Assembly (NCBI GenBank): GCA_015234115.1
Contig: JADFWP010000019.1
Location: forward strand, 1,512 to 48,656
Length of the DNA: 47,145 nucleotides
Source: Magnetococcales bacterium
GTDB lineage: Bacteria; Pseudomonadota; Magnetococcia; Magnetococcales; Magnetaquicoccaceae
Reading direction: 5' to 3'
Part shown: piece by piece, positions 1-9,635 of the stretch
How positions within the stretch are numbered: the stretch's first letter is position 1
Layout of the letters: each line of letters begins with the position of its first letter
Translations under genes and position numbers: made by a program
Notes under the pieces: generated by a model
Database searches by the model: none
What the model was told of the DNA's origin: nothing
Seen by the model: the letters and a program-made list of their open reading frames with translations, nothing else

Positions 1-1
1 C

Positions 2-67
2 TGTGTGGATGATGTGTGGATGATGTGTGGATGATGTGTGGATGATGTGTGGATGATGTGTGGATGA
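2..67. repeat. 11-bp tandem repeat, six perfect copies
   Basis: Six exact copies of TGTGTGGATGA lie head to tail directly before cheR. The array touches the window edge, so it may be longer. Eleven is not a multiple of three, so the unit's TGA falls in every forward frame and the array cannot be coding on the plus strand. On the minus strand it is open. The identity of the copies suggests recent slippage. Any regulatory role for cheR is inference. Confidence 0.9.
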
Positions 68-113
68 TGAATGTGGGTCGGAAGCCCATGGTATCTGAAA
101 AGGAATGAAACGC

Positions 114-986
114 ATGAACAGCTTCACCGCTGACCAGGATCATCACGCGGGGATCTCTGACAAGGATTTCCAACGCTTGAGCGAATTCATCTATGCCCAG
201 TGCGGCATCATGATGCCCCCAAGCAAAAAAACCATGCTCACGGCCCGCATCCAGAAACGGTTGCGACAGGTGGGGATGCATTCGTTCAAGGAGTACATCG
301 ACTGGGTGCTCGATCCAGGGCAGTCGGGCGAGGAATTGATTCAATTCATCGACATCGTGACCACCAACAAGACCGACTTCTTCCGCGAACCGGCCCATTT
401 TGAATTCCTGGCCCAGAACGCCCTGCCGGAACTGATCAAAAATTCCGGCGCAGGCGTGCGGCGCGAACTGATGATCTGGAGCGCAGGCTGCTCCACCGGC
501 GAAGAACCGTATACCCTGGCCATGGTGTTGCGGGAATTTGCCCAGCACTATCCGGGGATCAACTTCCGCGCCAAGATTCTCGCCACCGACATCTCCAGCC
601 GGGTGTTGCGCACAGCCTCGGATGCGGTCTACGACATGGACAAGGTTGGCCCGGTGCCGCTGGGATTGAAACGCAAATACCTGCTCAAAAGCAAAGACCC
701 CACCAAAAAACTGGTGCGCATCGCCCCGGACATCCGCTCCATGGTCAATTTCCGACGACTGAACTTCATGGATGCCGATTTCGGTCTGCGGGAAAAAATG
801 GACATCATCTTCTGCCGCAACGTGATCATCTATTTTGACCGCCCCACCCAGGAAAAGCTGATCAACAAGTTCTGCCGCTACCTGTCGCCCGGTGGTTATC
901 TCTTTGTCGGCCACTCCGAAACCCTCAACAACCTGAAAGTTCCGGTGGTGCAGACCGCTCCGACCATCTATCGCATGCCGGGATGA
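114..986 (+). CDS. cheR: Chemotaxis protein methyltransferase CheR
   Basis: CheR transfers methyl groups from S-adenosylmethionine to glutamates of chemoreceptors, setting adaptation in chemotaxis. An N-terminal helical CheR_N region is followed by the methyltransferase domain. The SAM-binding motif SAGCSTGEEPYTLAM lies near residues 125-140 and the FCRNVIIYFD motif near 225. Length (290 aa) is normal. An in-frame ATG at 105 sits directly against AAAAGGA and has no spacing. The ATG at 114 lies 9 nt behind that Shine-Dalgarno, so 114 is preferred. Upstream genes are outside the window, but cheR usually ends a che operon. A possible partner is the receptor at 7530-9614, whose tail resembles a CheR tether. 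Family assignment is secure. Confidence 0.96.
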   Translation: MNSFTADQDHHAGISDKDFQRLSEFIYAQCGIMMPPSKKTMLTARIQKRLRQVGMHSFKEYIDWVLDPGQSGEELIQFIDIVTTNKTDFFREPAHFEFLAQNALPELIKNSGAGVRRELMIWSAGCSTGEEPYTLAMVLREFAQHYPGINFRAKILATDISSRVLRTASDAVYDMDKVGPVPLGLKRKYLLKSKDPTKKLVRIAPDIRSMVNFRRLNFMDADFGLREKMDIIFCRNVIIYFDRPTQEKLINKFCRYLSPGGYLFVGHSETLNNLKVPVVQTAPTIYRMPG

Positions 987-993
987 CGCCTTG

Positions 994-1021
994 CGTGGGA
1001 GCAGTCCGTCATGCTCCCACG
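994..1021. terminator. Perfect 10-bp hairpin between converging genes
   Basis: CGTGGGAGCA and its exact complement flank an 8-nt loop between the 3' ends of cheR and the leftward diguanylate cyclase gene. Position suggests a transcription end for one or both genes. Neither side has a clear T tract, so intrinsic termination is uncertain. Confidence 0.45.
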
Positions 1022-1073
1022 AAAAACGGACCGCCCCCCTCCTGCCTGAAACGAACAACGGCAAACAGACAAC

Positions 1074-2942
1074 TCACGGCCTGGCCGCCTGATGCTCCGC
1101 AGATTCGGACTTCTCTCCCGGCTTGCCACTCTGTTCTGCGGCAAGCAACATCTCCGCATCGGCGCGGGTGGCACGGTTGCGACCCGTGGTCTTGGAATGA
1201 TAAAGCGCGACATCGGCGGATTTCAGCACGGTCCAGAACTGCTCCGCATCTCCGGGAAACTCCCCATACCCGATGCTGATGGTCTTGCGCAGAATCCGCC
1301 CATTGCTGATCCGGAACTCGCAGGCCGCCACATTCCGCAACACCTTTTCCGCCAGCCGTTCGGTCTCCCCCGGATCGATATCCACCAACACGACCAGAAA
1401 CTCCTCGCCGCCAAAGCGAATCACCAGATCTGCGGCCCGCACCGTCTCGCGGATCACTTTTGCCAATGCTTTCAAAACCGCATCCCCGGCACCGTGGCCG
1501 TGGGTGTCATTCACCTGCTTGAAATGATCCAGATCGCACATCATCACGCCAAGACTCTTGTGGCGCCGGACCGCTCCGAAACACACGCCATCGATGCACT
1601 CCTGCAAGAAACGACGGTTGTGCAATCCGGTCAAAGGATCGCGCAATGCGGACTCCCGCAGGGTTTGCAGCAATCGTTTCGACTCGATGACCGGCAAGGA
1701 TTCCTTGAGATACTGTTCGACCTTGAACATCCCATCGATCTGATTCTGCCGATCCACATGCATGTCCGCTTTTTTCATCACGAACTGTACCAATCCCACC
1801 GTGCTTCCCCCAATCGACATGGGCAGGCAGACGTGATCATGGCTATCGAACAAAAGAAACTGGCGACAGATGCGCGGAAAATCCATGGACCCCACCTCAT
1901 GCCCGGATTTCTTGGCCTTGCACAACTCGCAATTGACCAGAATCTCCGCATTGCAGGGTAACAATGACTCCTCCACGTCCGGAGGATAAACGACCCGCAT
2001 GGTGTGATTCATCACATCCACTTCGTAGATCAGACACTGGGTCAGATCCAGAGAGAGATGAAAAGTCTCCCACAACCGCGTGTAGACATCTTCCAGGGAA
2101 TCATCTTCCTCGATCACCTTCTTGAAATGGTTCAGGCGGGCGATGGATTCCATCAATTCGTTGAACTCGTTCGACAATACGCCGATCTCATCGATCGAGG
2201 TGATGGAGATGCGCTTGCGGATATCCACATTCCCGTGACCACTGGCAATCTCCTTGAGTCCCACGATCACCTTGCTCAGGCGATGGGTGATCCCGCGCCC
2301 GACCAGCAGCGCCAGCAACAGGGTCAATACGGCAAACAGGGTCACGCCGCTCATGGAGATGAGACGCATCTCACGGATTTCGGTCGCCACATCATCCATG
2401 TAAATGCCACTGCCAATCACCCATCCCCAGGGCGTGAACCCTTTGACAAACGACATCTTGGGCATCGGCTCCTTTCCGCCTGGCTTGGGCCAATGGTACT
2501 CCACGAACCCCTGACCCTTGAGGTTCACCACATCCACGAACGCCATGAACAACCGCTTGCCATGCGGATCGGCATAATCATTCAGCGATTTGCCTTCCAG
2601 TTCGGGGAAATTGGGATGCATCACCATGACCGGTCGGGTATCGTTGATCCAGAAATACTCTTTCTCCCGATAACGGATCCGTCTCAGGGCCTCGATCGCC
2701 AGTTTCTTCGCCTGTTCCTCCTCAAGCACGCCTTGCGTGAACTCTTGATGGAAAAAATGGACGATTCCATAAGCCACCTCGACGACCTGCTGCATGCCTA
2801 TCCTTTTCTCATCGACAATCCGTGTCTGGATGTTCGGAATGAAGTAAAGAAAGACAATCATCAACAGCACGGAGATGCTGAGACAGGAGATGAACAGAAT
2901 CTTGGCCAGAATCGACCATTGTGAAAAACGCAAACCGCGCAT
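1074..2942 (-). CDS. Membrane diguanylate cyclase: sCache_2, HAMP, Cys-rich GAF-like, GGDEF
   Basis: Predicted to make cyclic-di-GMP from two GTP in response to an extracellular signal. TM1 is about residues 12-34. A periplasmic sCache_2 domain follows (YFWIND near 96, PWGWVIGSGIYMDD near 171-184), then TM2 about 195-215 and HAMP to about 270. A GAF-like region (about 290-425) has C330, C338, C341, C359 and C372 with H368 and H370. The GGDEF domain carries GGEEF at 511-515, and an inhibitory I-site R502-x-x-D505 sits five residues ahead, so product inhibition is likely. GAGGA lies 10 nt before the ATG. It follows the lytic transglycosylase by 21 nt and is probably the last gene of a trx-ftsY-slt-dgc operon. 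The ligand cannot be read from sequence. Confidence 0.93.
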   Translation of the reverse strand: MRGLRFSQWSILAKILFISCLSISVLLMIVFLYFIPNIQTRIVDEKRIGMQQVVEVAYGIVHFFHQEFTQGVLEEEQAKKLAIEALRRIRYREKEYFWINDTRPVMVMHPNFPELEGKSLNDYADPHGKRLFMAFVDVVNLKGQGFVEYHWPKPGGKEPMPKMSFVKGFTPWGWVIGSGIYMDDVATEIREMRLISMSGVTLFAVLTLLLALLVGRGITHRLSKVIVGLKEIASGHGNVDIRKRISITSIDEIGVLSNEFNELMESIARLNHFKKVIEEDDSLEDVYTRLWETFHLSLDLTQCLIYEVDVMNHTMRVVYPPDVEESLLPCNAEILVNCELCKAKKSGHEVGSMDFPRICRQFLLFDSHDHVCLPMSIGGSTVGLVQFVMKKADMHVDRQNQIDGMFKVEQYLKESLPVIESKRLLQTLRESALRDPLTGLHNRRFLQECIDGVCFGAVRRHKSLGVMMCDLDHFKQVNDTHGHGAGDAVLKALAKVIRETVRAADLVIRFGGEEFLVVLVDIDPGETERLAEKVLRNVAACEFRISNGRILRKTISIGYGEFPGDAEQFWTVLKSADVALYHSKTTGRNRATRADAEMLLAAEQSGKPGEKSESAEHQAARP

Positions 2943-2963
2943 CCGGATTCATCCTCAATAATT

Positions 2964-4937
2964 TTACGGCGTCGCTCCAGAGGGAGGCGCAACCTGGATT
3001 CCCAATACCCCCTCCCCCGGTCCGCCAACCGCCATGTCGGCCTTGATCGACGCGGAACCGGTCAGAAGCAACTGGTAGATTCCCATGCCGGTCAGAACCT
3101 TCTTGACATAATTGCGGGTTTCGGTGATGGGAATGCCTTCGATGAAGGTCAGGGAATCCTCGCGTTGCCGCTCCTCCCGCCACTGCCTGGCGCGGCCCGG
3201 TCCGGCGTTGTAACCGGCCAGAGCGAGCACCACATCACCATCGAACTGCTTGAGCATCCGTTTCATGTAGGCCTGACCCAGAGCGAGGTTGTACCCCGGC
3301 GTCTGCAAACGAAGCCGGGTGGCCTCGGGAAAGTGGGAGAGACGCGCCTCGGAACGGGCGGTTTCGGGCATGAGTTGCATCACGCCGAACGCCTTGGCCG
3401 AAGACTCCGCACGGGGAAAGAACTGGCTCTCCTGCCGCGAGGTGGCCCAGATCAATGCCGGCGCAAGCTGCCACCCTCCATCGGGAGTCCAACGGGGAAT
3501 CGGAAACAACCCGCGCCAGAAGAGTTTGTCCTTGCGTTGCAACTCCGAGGCCAGCTTGAGCGCCAGTTCGGAAGCTCCGAACCGCAACGCCAGACAGAGC
3601 CGCTCTTCGGAGGTCAGCCCTGCCCGCTCCCCCAGCCGGTTGATCTCGCCACCGGTATACCACTCGCGCCCCACCTGTTGCAAAAGCTGCATCCCTTCCA
3701 GATCGCCCGCCGTCACCTTGGGTTGCGCCCCCTGATCCGGGCAGGCCGGTTCGTTTTCGATCAGTTTGGGCAGGGATCCGGTCAACTCCTCCCTGGCCAT
3801 CAGACCGTGCAGCGTATCCAGGTAACGGGAAGCCCCTTCCATTCCCTGTTTGCGTCGTTCGTTGTCGGTCGCGACCCGCGCCAGCCAGTAGCCCCCCTGG
3901 GCACGACCCGCCGGGGTCACCCCTTCGCTGGCCAAACGCTGGAAAATCTCCGCAGCCCGCGTCTTTTCACCCAGATTGAACGCGCTCCATCCGGCCAGCC
4001 AGGCCGAATCTTCCAACGCGCCCCCTTTCTCGCGCACGCTCTCTTCCATCAAACGCAACGCGCTCTGGTAGTCCTGCCTGGCAAACACCAGTTGCCGACC
4101 CAGCCAATAGCGGTATTTCTGGCGATCTTCCGGGGACAACTCCCCGGCCTCGCGCCCGTTGAACAGCTCCAGCATGCGGGCCTGGGCGCCCTGCTTTTGC
4201 AACACCTCGAACCGCTCGCGCCAGATCTCCCGCAGTTCGGGTTGGGTCAGGGTCATGCCCGCCAACAGGGTGGTCAACGGGCCATCCCCTCTGCGGGCCA
4301 CGTCCAAGGCCCGGAAAAAGGGCTGACGCGCCTCGGGCAAAAGACGCAGCACCAACGTCAAACCGTTCGCATCCTTGCCCGCGACCGAGCGGGCACGCGC
4401 CTCGTGATCGGCCACGCCGAGTCTGGACCAGAACGGATGCTCGGCATTGGTCCGGGCCAGCAGTTCCACCCCCTCGCGATAGAGTTCACGCCAGACCGGA
4501 AAGGCTTCGTTGCTCTGGCCAAGCCGCAACAGTCCGTTGAGCCGTGCCAGACGGGCGGGCTGGGACTTGGCCGGATGGGCGACAAACCAGTTTTCCGCGC
4601 TTTCGCCTCCCGCGTCGAGCAGGCGTTTTTCCATCATCTTGAACAGCCGGTCGGACTGGGGATGGTGGGGCCATCGTTGCAAAAAGGCTTCGACCTGTTC
4701 CGTTGTGGCCGCAACCTCGGGATGCAGCAGCAGTTCCAACTCCAGATAGGAGGTCAACAGCTCGTTTTTCGGCCATTCCCCCCGATCCAGCAAGGCATCC
4801 AGCGGACCATCCTGTTCCAGCACTGCGAAGCGGCGACGGAATTCTCCGACCAGATCTGTTTCGCTCCCGGCGTGGGAGACGCCTCCCATCAGCCCGAAAA
4901 AGCTGGACAGCATGACGATTGACAGAAAACGATGCAC
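2964..4937 (-). CDS. slt: Soluble lytic murein transglycosylase (Slt70-like)
   Basis: Cleaves the MurNAc-GlcNAc bond of peptidoglycan in the periplasm, forming 1,6-anhydro ends. The N-terminal 480 residues are a helical superhelix typical of Slt70. The C-terminal SLT domain has the catalytic glutamate in ATSRQESQF, then GVMQLMPETA and ALAGYNAGPGR. I chose a GTG start at 4937, giving about 657 aa. It is preceded by GGGGAAG, begins a signal peptide (VHRFLSIVML... ending near SHAG), and avoids overlap with ftsY. The reading frame stays open to 5021, but that part runs into ftsY. It sits 16 nt after ftsY and 21 nt before the diguanylate cyclase gene, consistent with one leftward operon. Confidence 0.93.
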   Translation of the reverse strand: MHRFLSIVMLSSFFGLMGGVSHAGSETDLVGEFRRRFAVLEQDGPLDALLDRGEWPKNELLTSYLELELLLHPEVAATTEQVEAFLQRWPHHPQSDRLFKMMEKRLLDAGGESAENWFVAHPAKSQPARLARLNGLLRLGQSNEAFPVWRELYREGVELLARTNAEHPFWSRLGVADHEARARSVAGKDANGLTLVLRLLPEARQPFFRALDVARRGDGPLTTLLAGMTLTQPELREIWRERFEVLQKQGAQARMLELFNGREAGELSPEDRQKYRYWLGRQLVFARQDYQSALRLMEESVREKGGALEDSAWLAGWSAFNLGEKTRAAEIFQRLASEGVTPAGRAQGGYWLARVATDNERRKQGMEGASRYLDTLHGLMAREELTGSLPKLIENEPACPDQGAQPKVTAGDLEGMQLLQQVGREWYTGGEINRLGERAGLTSEERLCLALRFGASELALKLASELQRKDKLFWRGLFPIPRWTPDGGWQLAPALIWATSRQESQFFPRAESSAKAFGVMQLMPETARSEARLSHFPEATRLRLQTPGYNLALGQAYMKRMLKQFDGDVVLALAGYNAGPGRARQWREERQREDSLTFIEGIPITETRNYVKKVLTGMGIYQLLLTGSASIKADMAVGGPGEGVLGIQVAPPSGATP

Positions 4938-4953
4938 TGTTCTTCCCCGTCCG

Positions 4954-5862
4954 TTAAAAGAGCGCTTCCACGAACTGACGCGCATCAAAGGGGCGCAGAT
5001 CCTCCAACCCCTCGCCCACACCGATATAACGCACCGGCAGCTTGAATTTCTCGCTCAAGCCCACCACCACCCCCCCTTTGGCCGTGCCATCGAGTTTGGT
5101 GACCACCAGTCCGGTGATGCCGATCGCTTCGTGAAACTTCTGTACCTGACTCACCGCGTTCTGTCCCGTGGTGCCATCGAGCACCAACAGGGTCTCGTGG
5201 GGCGCCGCCGGATCGAGACGACCCAGCACCCGCTTGATTTTCTTCAGCTCTTCCATAAGGTTGCTCTTGGTATGGAGCCGTCCGGCGGTATCGGCGATCA
5301 ACACGTCGAACTTGCGCGCCCGTGCTGCGGCAAAGGCATCGTGCACCACCGAGGCGGCATCCGCATCCTGACCCTGGGAGATGAGCGGCGCGGCGCTCCG
5401 GTCGCCCCACTGCTGCAACTGGGCCACGGCGGCGGCCCGATAGGTATCCCCGGCTGCCAACAGCACGCTTTCGCCATTGGACTTGAAATAGGCAGCCAGC
5501 TTGCCGATGGTGGTGGTCTTGCCGACGCCGTTCACCCCGACCACCAGAATCACCCAGGGCTTGACGCGCGGCGGCTGCGGCACGGCCTGCTCCACGGCCT
5601 CCAGATGGGCGCGGATGGTGTCGCGCAACGCCTCGCGCATGGCGTCCGCATCTTTTTTCTGTTTGCGATCCAGCCGCTCCCTGGCCTCGCTCACGATGGC
5701 CGAGGAGGTCTCGACCCCGAAATCGGCCATCACCAATTGATCTTCCAACTCTTCCAGCAGCGCCTCATCGACCTTGCCACCCACAAACAGCTCTTCGAGC
5801 GGCGTGGTGAGGATCTGGCGTGTTTTTGCCAGTCCGTCCTTCAAACGGGTTAAAAACGACAT
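4954..5862 (-). CDS. ftsY: Signal recognition particle receptor FtsY
   Basis: GTPase that docks SRP-ribosome complexes at the inner membrane for cotranslational insertion of membrane proteins. The N domain is followed by the G domain. The P-loop GVNGVGKT is at 109-116, with DTAGR, TKLDGTAKGG and a C-terminal VGEGLEDLRPF. At 302 aa it lacks the long acidic A domain of the E. coli protein, as in many bacteria. AGGAGT lies 9 nt before the ATG. It is second in the leftward cluster, 30 nt after the thioredoxin-like gene. Confidence 0.98.
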   Translation of the reverse strand: MSFLTRLKDGLAKTRQILTTPLEELFVGGKVDEALLEELEDQLVMADFGVETSSAIVSEARERLDRKQKKDADAMREALRDTIRAHLEAVEQAVPQPPRVKPWVILVVGVNGVGKTTTIGKLAAYFKSNGESVLLAAGDTYRAAAVAQLQQWGDRSAAPLISQGQDADAASVVHDAFAAARARKFDVLIADTAGRLHTKSNLMEELKKIKRVLGRLDPAAPHETLLVLDGTTGQNAVSQVQKFHEAIGITGLVVTKLDGTAKGGVVVGLSEKFKLPVRYIGVGEGLEDLRPFDARQFVEALF

Positions 5863-5892
5863 CGGATGGATACTCCTGTTATCAATTCAGTA

Positions 5893-6294
5893 TCACGGAA
5901 CCACAGCCCGGTTGCGCGATACGATCCGTTCCAGTTCACTCCAGAAAGGCTCCTCTCCGCGATAGCCGCGAAAACGCCCCAACTCCCGACCCTGAACATC
6001 CATGACCAGAAAAGTCGGATAAAAACGAATCTCCCAGGAGAGCGCCTCCCACTCCTTGGCAGGCGCAAAATTGTCCACCACAACCAGAGGATAACGCTTG
6101 CCCAGATCGGTTTTCGGGTAGGTCGGAGCCACGGTTTGCATGAACTCCTTGCAATAGGGACAATAATCGGTGGTGAAGACGATCAACCGGCCCGCCGATT
6201 CCGCGCCCCGGCTCCAGGTCAGGATCAGGAGCAAGGCCAGCATAAAGAAGCGCCACTGTTGGATCACCATTCGCATCCGTCGATTCACCCGCAT
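5893..6294 (-). CDS. Exported thioredoxin-fold protein
   Basis: A small thioredoxin-like protein with the redox motif C45-P-Y-C48 in TTDYCPYCKEF and a cis-proline-like FYPTF segment near residue 91. The N-terminus is a basic stretch plus one hydrophobic segment (FFMLALLLILTW), so it is exported or membrane anchored. Oxidoreductase activity on periplasmic thiols is inferred from the motif. Possible starts are ATGs at 6294, 6276 and 6270, none with a strong Shine-Dalgarno. The frame stays open to 6657 but that part overlaps the divergent glycosyltransferase gene. It is the likely first gene of the trx-ftsY-slt-dgc cluster. Confidence 0.85.
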   Translation of the reverse strand: MRVNRRMRMVIQQWRFFMLALLLILTWSRGAESAGRLIVFTTDYCPYCKEFMQTVAPTYPKTDLGKRYPLVVVDNFAPAKEWEALSWEIRFYPTFLVMDVQGRELGRFRGYRGEEPFWSELERIVSRNRAVVP

Positions 6295-6415
6295 GTCAGT
6301 GTCTGAGGAGAGTTGCCCCGCACCATACAGAATTTTGCTTCCGAATGCAAAACTTCCATCCATCCCCTCACGTCGCCCCTTGGCAAACGACCGGTTTGGC
6401 GCCAAGAATTCTCCC

Positions 6416-7471
6416 ATGGAGACCACCGACCGCCCACAGCTTTCGATCATCATTCCAACCTGGAACGAGACCGGCGCGCTGCCTGGATTGATCGCCCAAT
6501 TGCAGCGACAGAGGGGTCTCTCCCTGGAAATCCTGGTGGCAGACGGCGGTTCGACCGATGACACCCGGGCCGTGGCCCAGGCTGCCGGCGTGCGGGTGAT
6601 CGCCTGTCCCGAGCGGGGCCGGGGGGCGCAGATGAACGTTGCCGCCAGTCGGGCCACCGGACCGATGTTGTTGTTTCTGCATGCCGATTCCGGCCTGACC
6701 GACCCGGAGCAACTGCAACGCGCCCTGGCCCATCTGGCGCATCAACAGGCCAGACTGGGCAATCGCTGCGCCGGACACTTCCAGATCCGCTTTGTCGATC
6801 CCTCCGGCGATCCTCCCTGGATCCTGCGCTATTTCGAAGCCAAAAGCGCCCTCAACCGGCCCGAATGCGTTCATGGCGATCAGGGGATGTTGTTGTCCCG
6901 CGCCTTTTTTGCCGAAATCGGCGGGTTTCAGACCGAACTGCCCTATCTGGAGGATCAACACCTCTCCCGTGCAGTGGCGCGTCTGGGACAATGGATCACC
7001 CTGCCAGGCCGGCTGGAAAGCTCGGCCAGACGTTTCCGTCAGGAGGGCGTCACCCGGCGCATCCTGCTCAATGCCATGATCCTGATCGGTTTCTATGCAG
7101 ATTTTCCGGAATTTTTGCAGCATGCTCCCGTGCTCTATCGCACCCAGGATCATGCCGCCCCGCTGCGGCTGCTGCCCTTCTTGCGCCTGATCCACACCCT
7201 CGACCAGGCAGCGGGCCGAAAAGCCGCCTGGCGCCGCTGGCATCGGATCGGTCGCCAACTGCGCTGTTCGCTCTGGCAGCTTTTTTTTATCGGCGATCTG
7301 CTGTTCACACAATGGTTGCTCCCGAACCGCCACCCCATGCTCGCTTTTCATGACCGGGTGGTGCAACCCACGCTCGACTTCACCCCCTGCGATTGGGGCT
7401 GTGCCATCCTGGCACGACTTGGAGTGAATTTGCCAATCCTGCACATTGCGCCACAAAAATCCATATGCTAG
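6416..7471 (+). CDS. GT-A family 2 glycosyltransferase, TIGR04283-like, with C-terminal extension
   Basis: The N-terminal 225 residues match the GT2 group TIGR04283: SIIIPTWNE at the start, ADGGSTDDT, then GRGAQMN and LLFLHADSG. It likely transfers a sugar from a nucleotide donor; the acceptor is unknown. At about 351 aa it is longer than the usual 220-240 residues. The extra C-terminal 110-120 residues include the hydrophobic stretch SLWQLFFIGDLLFTQWLL and could contact membrane. The start is ATG 6416, where homology begins; the open frame before it is antisense to the thioredoxin-like gene. The next gene, a chemoreceptor, starts 58 nt downstream and is probably separately controlled. Confidence 0.85.
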   Translation: METTDRPQLSIIIPTWNETGALPGLIAQLQRQRGLSLEILVADGGSTDDTRAVAQAAGVRVIACPERGRGAQMNVAASRATGPMLLFLHADSGLTDPEQLQRALAHLAHQQARLGNRCAGHFQIRFVDPSGDPPWILRYFEAKSALNRPECVHGDQGMLLSRAFFAEIGGFQTELPYLEDQHLSRAVARLGQWITLPGRLESSARRFRQEGVTRRILLNAMILIGFYADFPEFLQHAPVLYRTQDHAAPLRLLPFLRLIHTLDQAAGRKAAWRRWHRIGRQLRCSLWQLFFIGDLLFTQWLLPNRHPMLAFHDRVVQPTLDFTPCDWGCAILARLGVNLPILHIAPQKSIC

Positions 7472-7529
7472 CATTGAACGAAGTAATCAGTATTAACAAC
7501 CGTTTATTCCTGTCTGGGGAGATACCCTC

Positions 7530-9614
7530 ATGCGACTTGCCGACATCAAAATGCGCCCGAAACTGTTGGGACTTTTTCTGCTGATGGGTCTGATCCCGCT
7601 GATCGTTACCGGGTGGTACGCAACCCGGCAAGCCGACCAGGCGATCATGCAACAGGCGTTCAACCAGTTGAACGCAGTGCAGGCGATCAAGAAGGGACAG
7701 ATCGAAAGATTCATGGCCGAACGGTTCGGGGATCTCAATGTGCTGGCCGCCTCCGGGGATGTCGAACGGGCGGTCGCCAACCTGGAAGATGCCTTCGAGG
7801 CCGATGGCAAAAAAACCGGCGGACCCAAATGGAACGAAGCGGTCGCGACCTACACCAAATGGCTGGATCATTTCACCAAGGAATACGGCTATTATGACCT
7901 CTTCCTGATCGCCGCTGACGGGGATGTGACCTACTCGTTCGCCAAGGAATCGGACCTGGGCCAGAACCTCATCACCGGCCCACTCAAAGAGAGCAGTCTT
8001 GGCAAGGCCTTTGACAAGGCGATCAAGAACAATACCTCTGCCATAGGTGATTTCGCACCCTACGCCCCCTCCAAGGGAGAACCGGCAGCCTTCATCGTCA
8101 CGCCGATCAAACAGAACAATCAGGTGATCGGCGCCATCGGGCTGCAACTGTCGCTGAATGCCATCAACAGCGTCATGCAACAACGCGAGGGCATGGGCCA
8201 GACCGGAGAGAGCTATCTGGTCGGCGCGGACAAACGGATGCGCTCGGACTCCTTCCTGGACAAGGTGGGCCATTCGGTGAAAGCCTCGTTTGCCGGAACC
8301 GTGGAGAAAAACGGCGTGGATACCGAAGGATCCCGCGAGGCCCTGGCAGGCAAGAGTGGCGCCAAGGTGATCACCGACTACAATGGCAATCCGGTTCTTT
8401 CCAGTTTCGCTCCCATCAAGGTTGGAGAAACCCTCTGGGCCGTGTTGGCCGAAATCGATCTGGCCGAGGTGCGCCAACCCATCGATCACCTGGTCACCGC
8501 CATCGTCACCCTGGCTTTGGCCATTGCCGTGGTGGTGGGGCTGGTCGCGATCACGATTGCCAATGGCATTGCCACGCCTTTGACCAAAGGCGTGGAACTG
8601 GCCAGAGCCGTGGCAGGAGGAAATCTCACCGCCACCATTCAGGTGGATCAAAAAGATGAAGTGGGACTGTTGGCCAACGCCTTGCTCGACATGATGGAAA
8701 AACTCCGTCAGGTGATCGGAGAGGTCTCAATCGCCGCCCAACAAGTGGCCGCAGGCAGCAACGAAATCTCCAACTCTGCCCAGAATCTCTCCCAGGGGGC
8801 CACCGAACAGGCCGCCTCGGTGGAAGAGACCTCCTCGGCCATGGAGGAGATGAGTTCGACCATCCAGCACAACACCGACAACTCCAATACCACCCGAACC
8901 ATTGCCCAGAAAGCGGCCAAGGATGCCGCCCAGGGAGGAGAGGCGGTCAATCAGGCCGTCACGGCCATGAAAGAGATTGCCTCCAAGATCGGCATCATCG
9001 AAGAGATCGCCCGTCAGACCAACCTGTTGGCCCTGAACGCCGCCATCGAGGCGGCGCGGGCCGGAGAGCATGGCAAGGGCTTTGCCGTGGTCGCCGCCGA
9101 AGTGCGCAAACTGGCCGAACGCAGCCAGATCGCAGCCGGCGAAATCAGCCATCTCTCCTCGTCCAGCGTGGGCATCTCGGAAAAAGCGGGCCAGATCATC
9201 GGCCAACTGGTCCCGGACATCCAGAAAACCGCCGAACTCATCCAGGAGATCGCCTCCTCCAGCCAGGAGCAGAGCCAGGGAGCCTCGCAAATCAATCAGG
9301 CGATCCAGCAACTCGATCAGGTGATCCAACAGAATGCCGGAGCCTCGGAGGAGATGGCCGCCACCGCCGAAGAACTCAATGCCCAGGCCGACCTGATGCG
9401 CCAATCCATCGCCTTCTTCCAGCTTGGCCACCAGACGGGAGCACCCGCGCGCCACCAGTCAGCTCCGCCCCGCACCAACGCCCAGCGCGCCCCCGCCCGT
9501 CAAACCGCGACCCGCAAGGCGCTCCCGGCCCCTGACAAAAAGGGCACCAAGGCACTCCCGGCCCCGACCAAACGCGCTGCGGCCCACTCGGACGACGAAT
9601 TCGAGACCTTCTGA
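7530..9614 (+). CDS. Methyl-accepting chemotaxis protein with Cache sensor and CheR-tether-like tail
   Basis: Transmembrane chemoreceptor of 694 aa. TM1 is at about residues 11-31. A periplasmic double-Cache-like domain follows (about 35-310, with [13 protein letters not shown]). TM2 is at about 312-338, then HAMP and a long cytoplasmic coiled coil. The signalling tip is [22 protein letters not shown] followed by [17 protein letters not shown] basic, Pro/Ala-rich linker of about 55 residues ends in DDEFETF. The last five residues resemble the NWETF pentapeptide that tethers CheR or CheB in enteric receptors, with Phe for Trp. GGGGAG precedes the ATG. The gene is 21 nt from the radical SAM gene and they may be cotranscribed. 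The ligand is unknown. Confidence 0.96.
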   Translation: MRLADIKMRPKLLGLFLLMGLIPLIVTGWYATRQADQAIMQQAFNQLNAVQAIKKGQIERFMAERFGDLNVLAASGDVERAVANLEDAFEADGKKTGGPKWNEAVATYTKWLDHFTKEYGYYDLFLIAADGDVTYSFAKESDLGQNLITGPLKESSLGKAFDKAIKNNTSAIGDFAPYAPSKGEPAAFIVTPIKQNNQVIGAIGLQLSLNAINSVMQQREGMGQTGESYLVGADKRMRSDSFLDKVGHSVKASFAGTVEKNGVDTEGSREALAGKSGAKVITDYNGNPVLSSFAPIKVGETLWAVLAEIDLAEVRQPIDHLVTAIVTLALAIAVVVGLVAITIANGIATPLTKGVELARAVAGGNLTATIQVDQKDEVGLLANALLDMMEKLRQVIGEVSIAAQQVAAGSNEISNSAQNLSQGATEQAASVEETSSAMEEMSSTIQHNTDNSNTTRTIAQKAAKDAAQGGEAVNQAVTAMKEIASKIGIIEEIARQTNLLALNAAIEAARAGEHGKGFAVVAAEVRKLAERSQIAAGEISHLSSSSVGISEKAGQIIGQLVPDIQKTAELIQEIASSSQEQSQGASQINQAIQQLDQVIQQNAGASEEMAATAEELNAQADLMRQSIAFFQLGHQTGAPARHQSAPPRTNAQRAPARQTATRKALPAPDKKGTKALPAPTKRAAAHSDDEFETF

Positions 9615-9635
9615 CCGCCTCAGGAACAAAGAGCG

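Noticed and set aside
1-70. CRISPR array
   Set aside because: Repeats are 11 bp, contiguous and without spacers.
3165-4922. 585-codon plus-strand frame
   Set aside because: It is the antisense shadow of the lytic transglycosylase gene; no motif, and the minus strand has clear SLT signatures.
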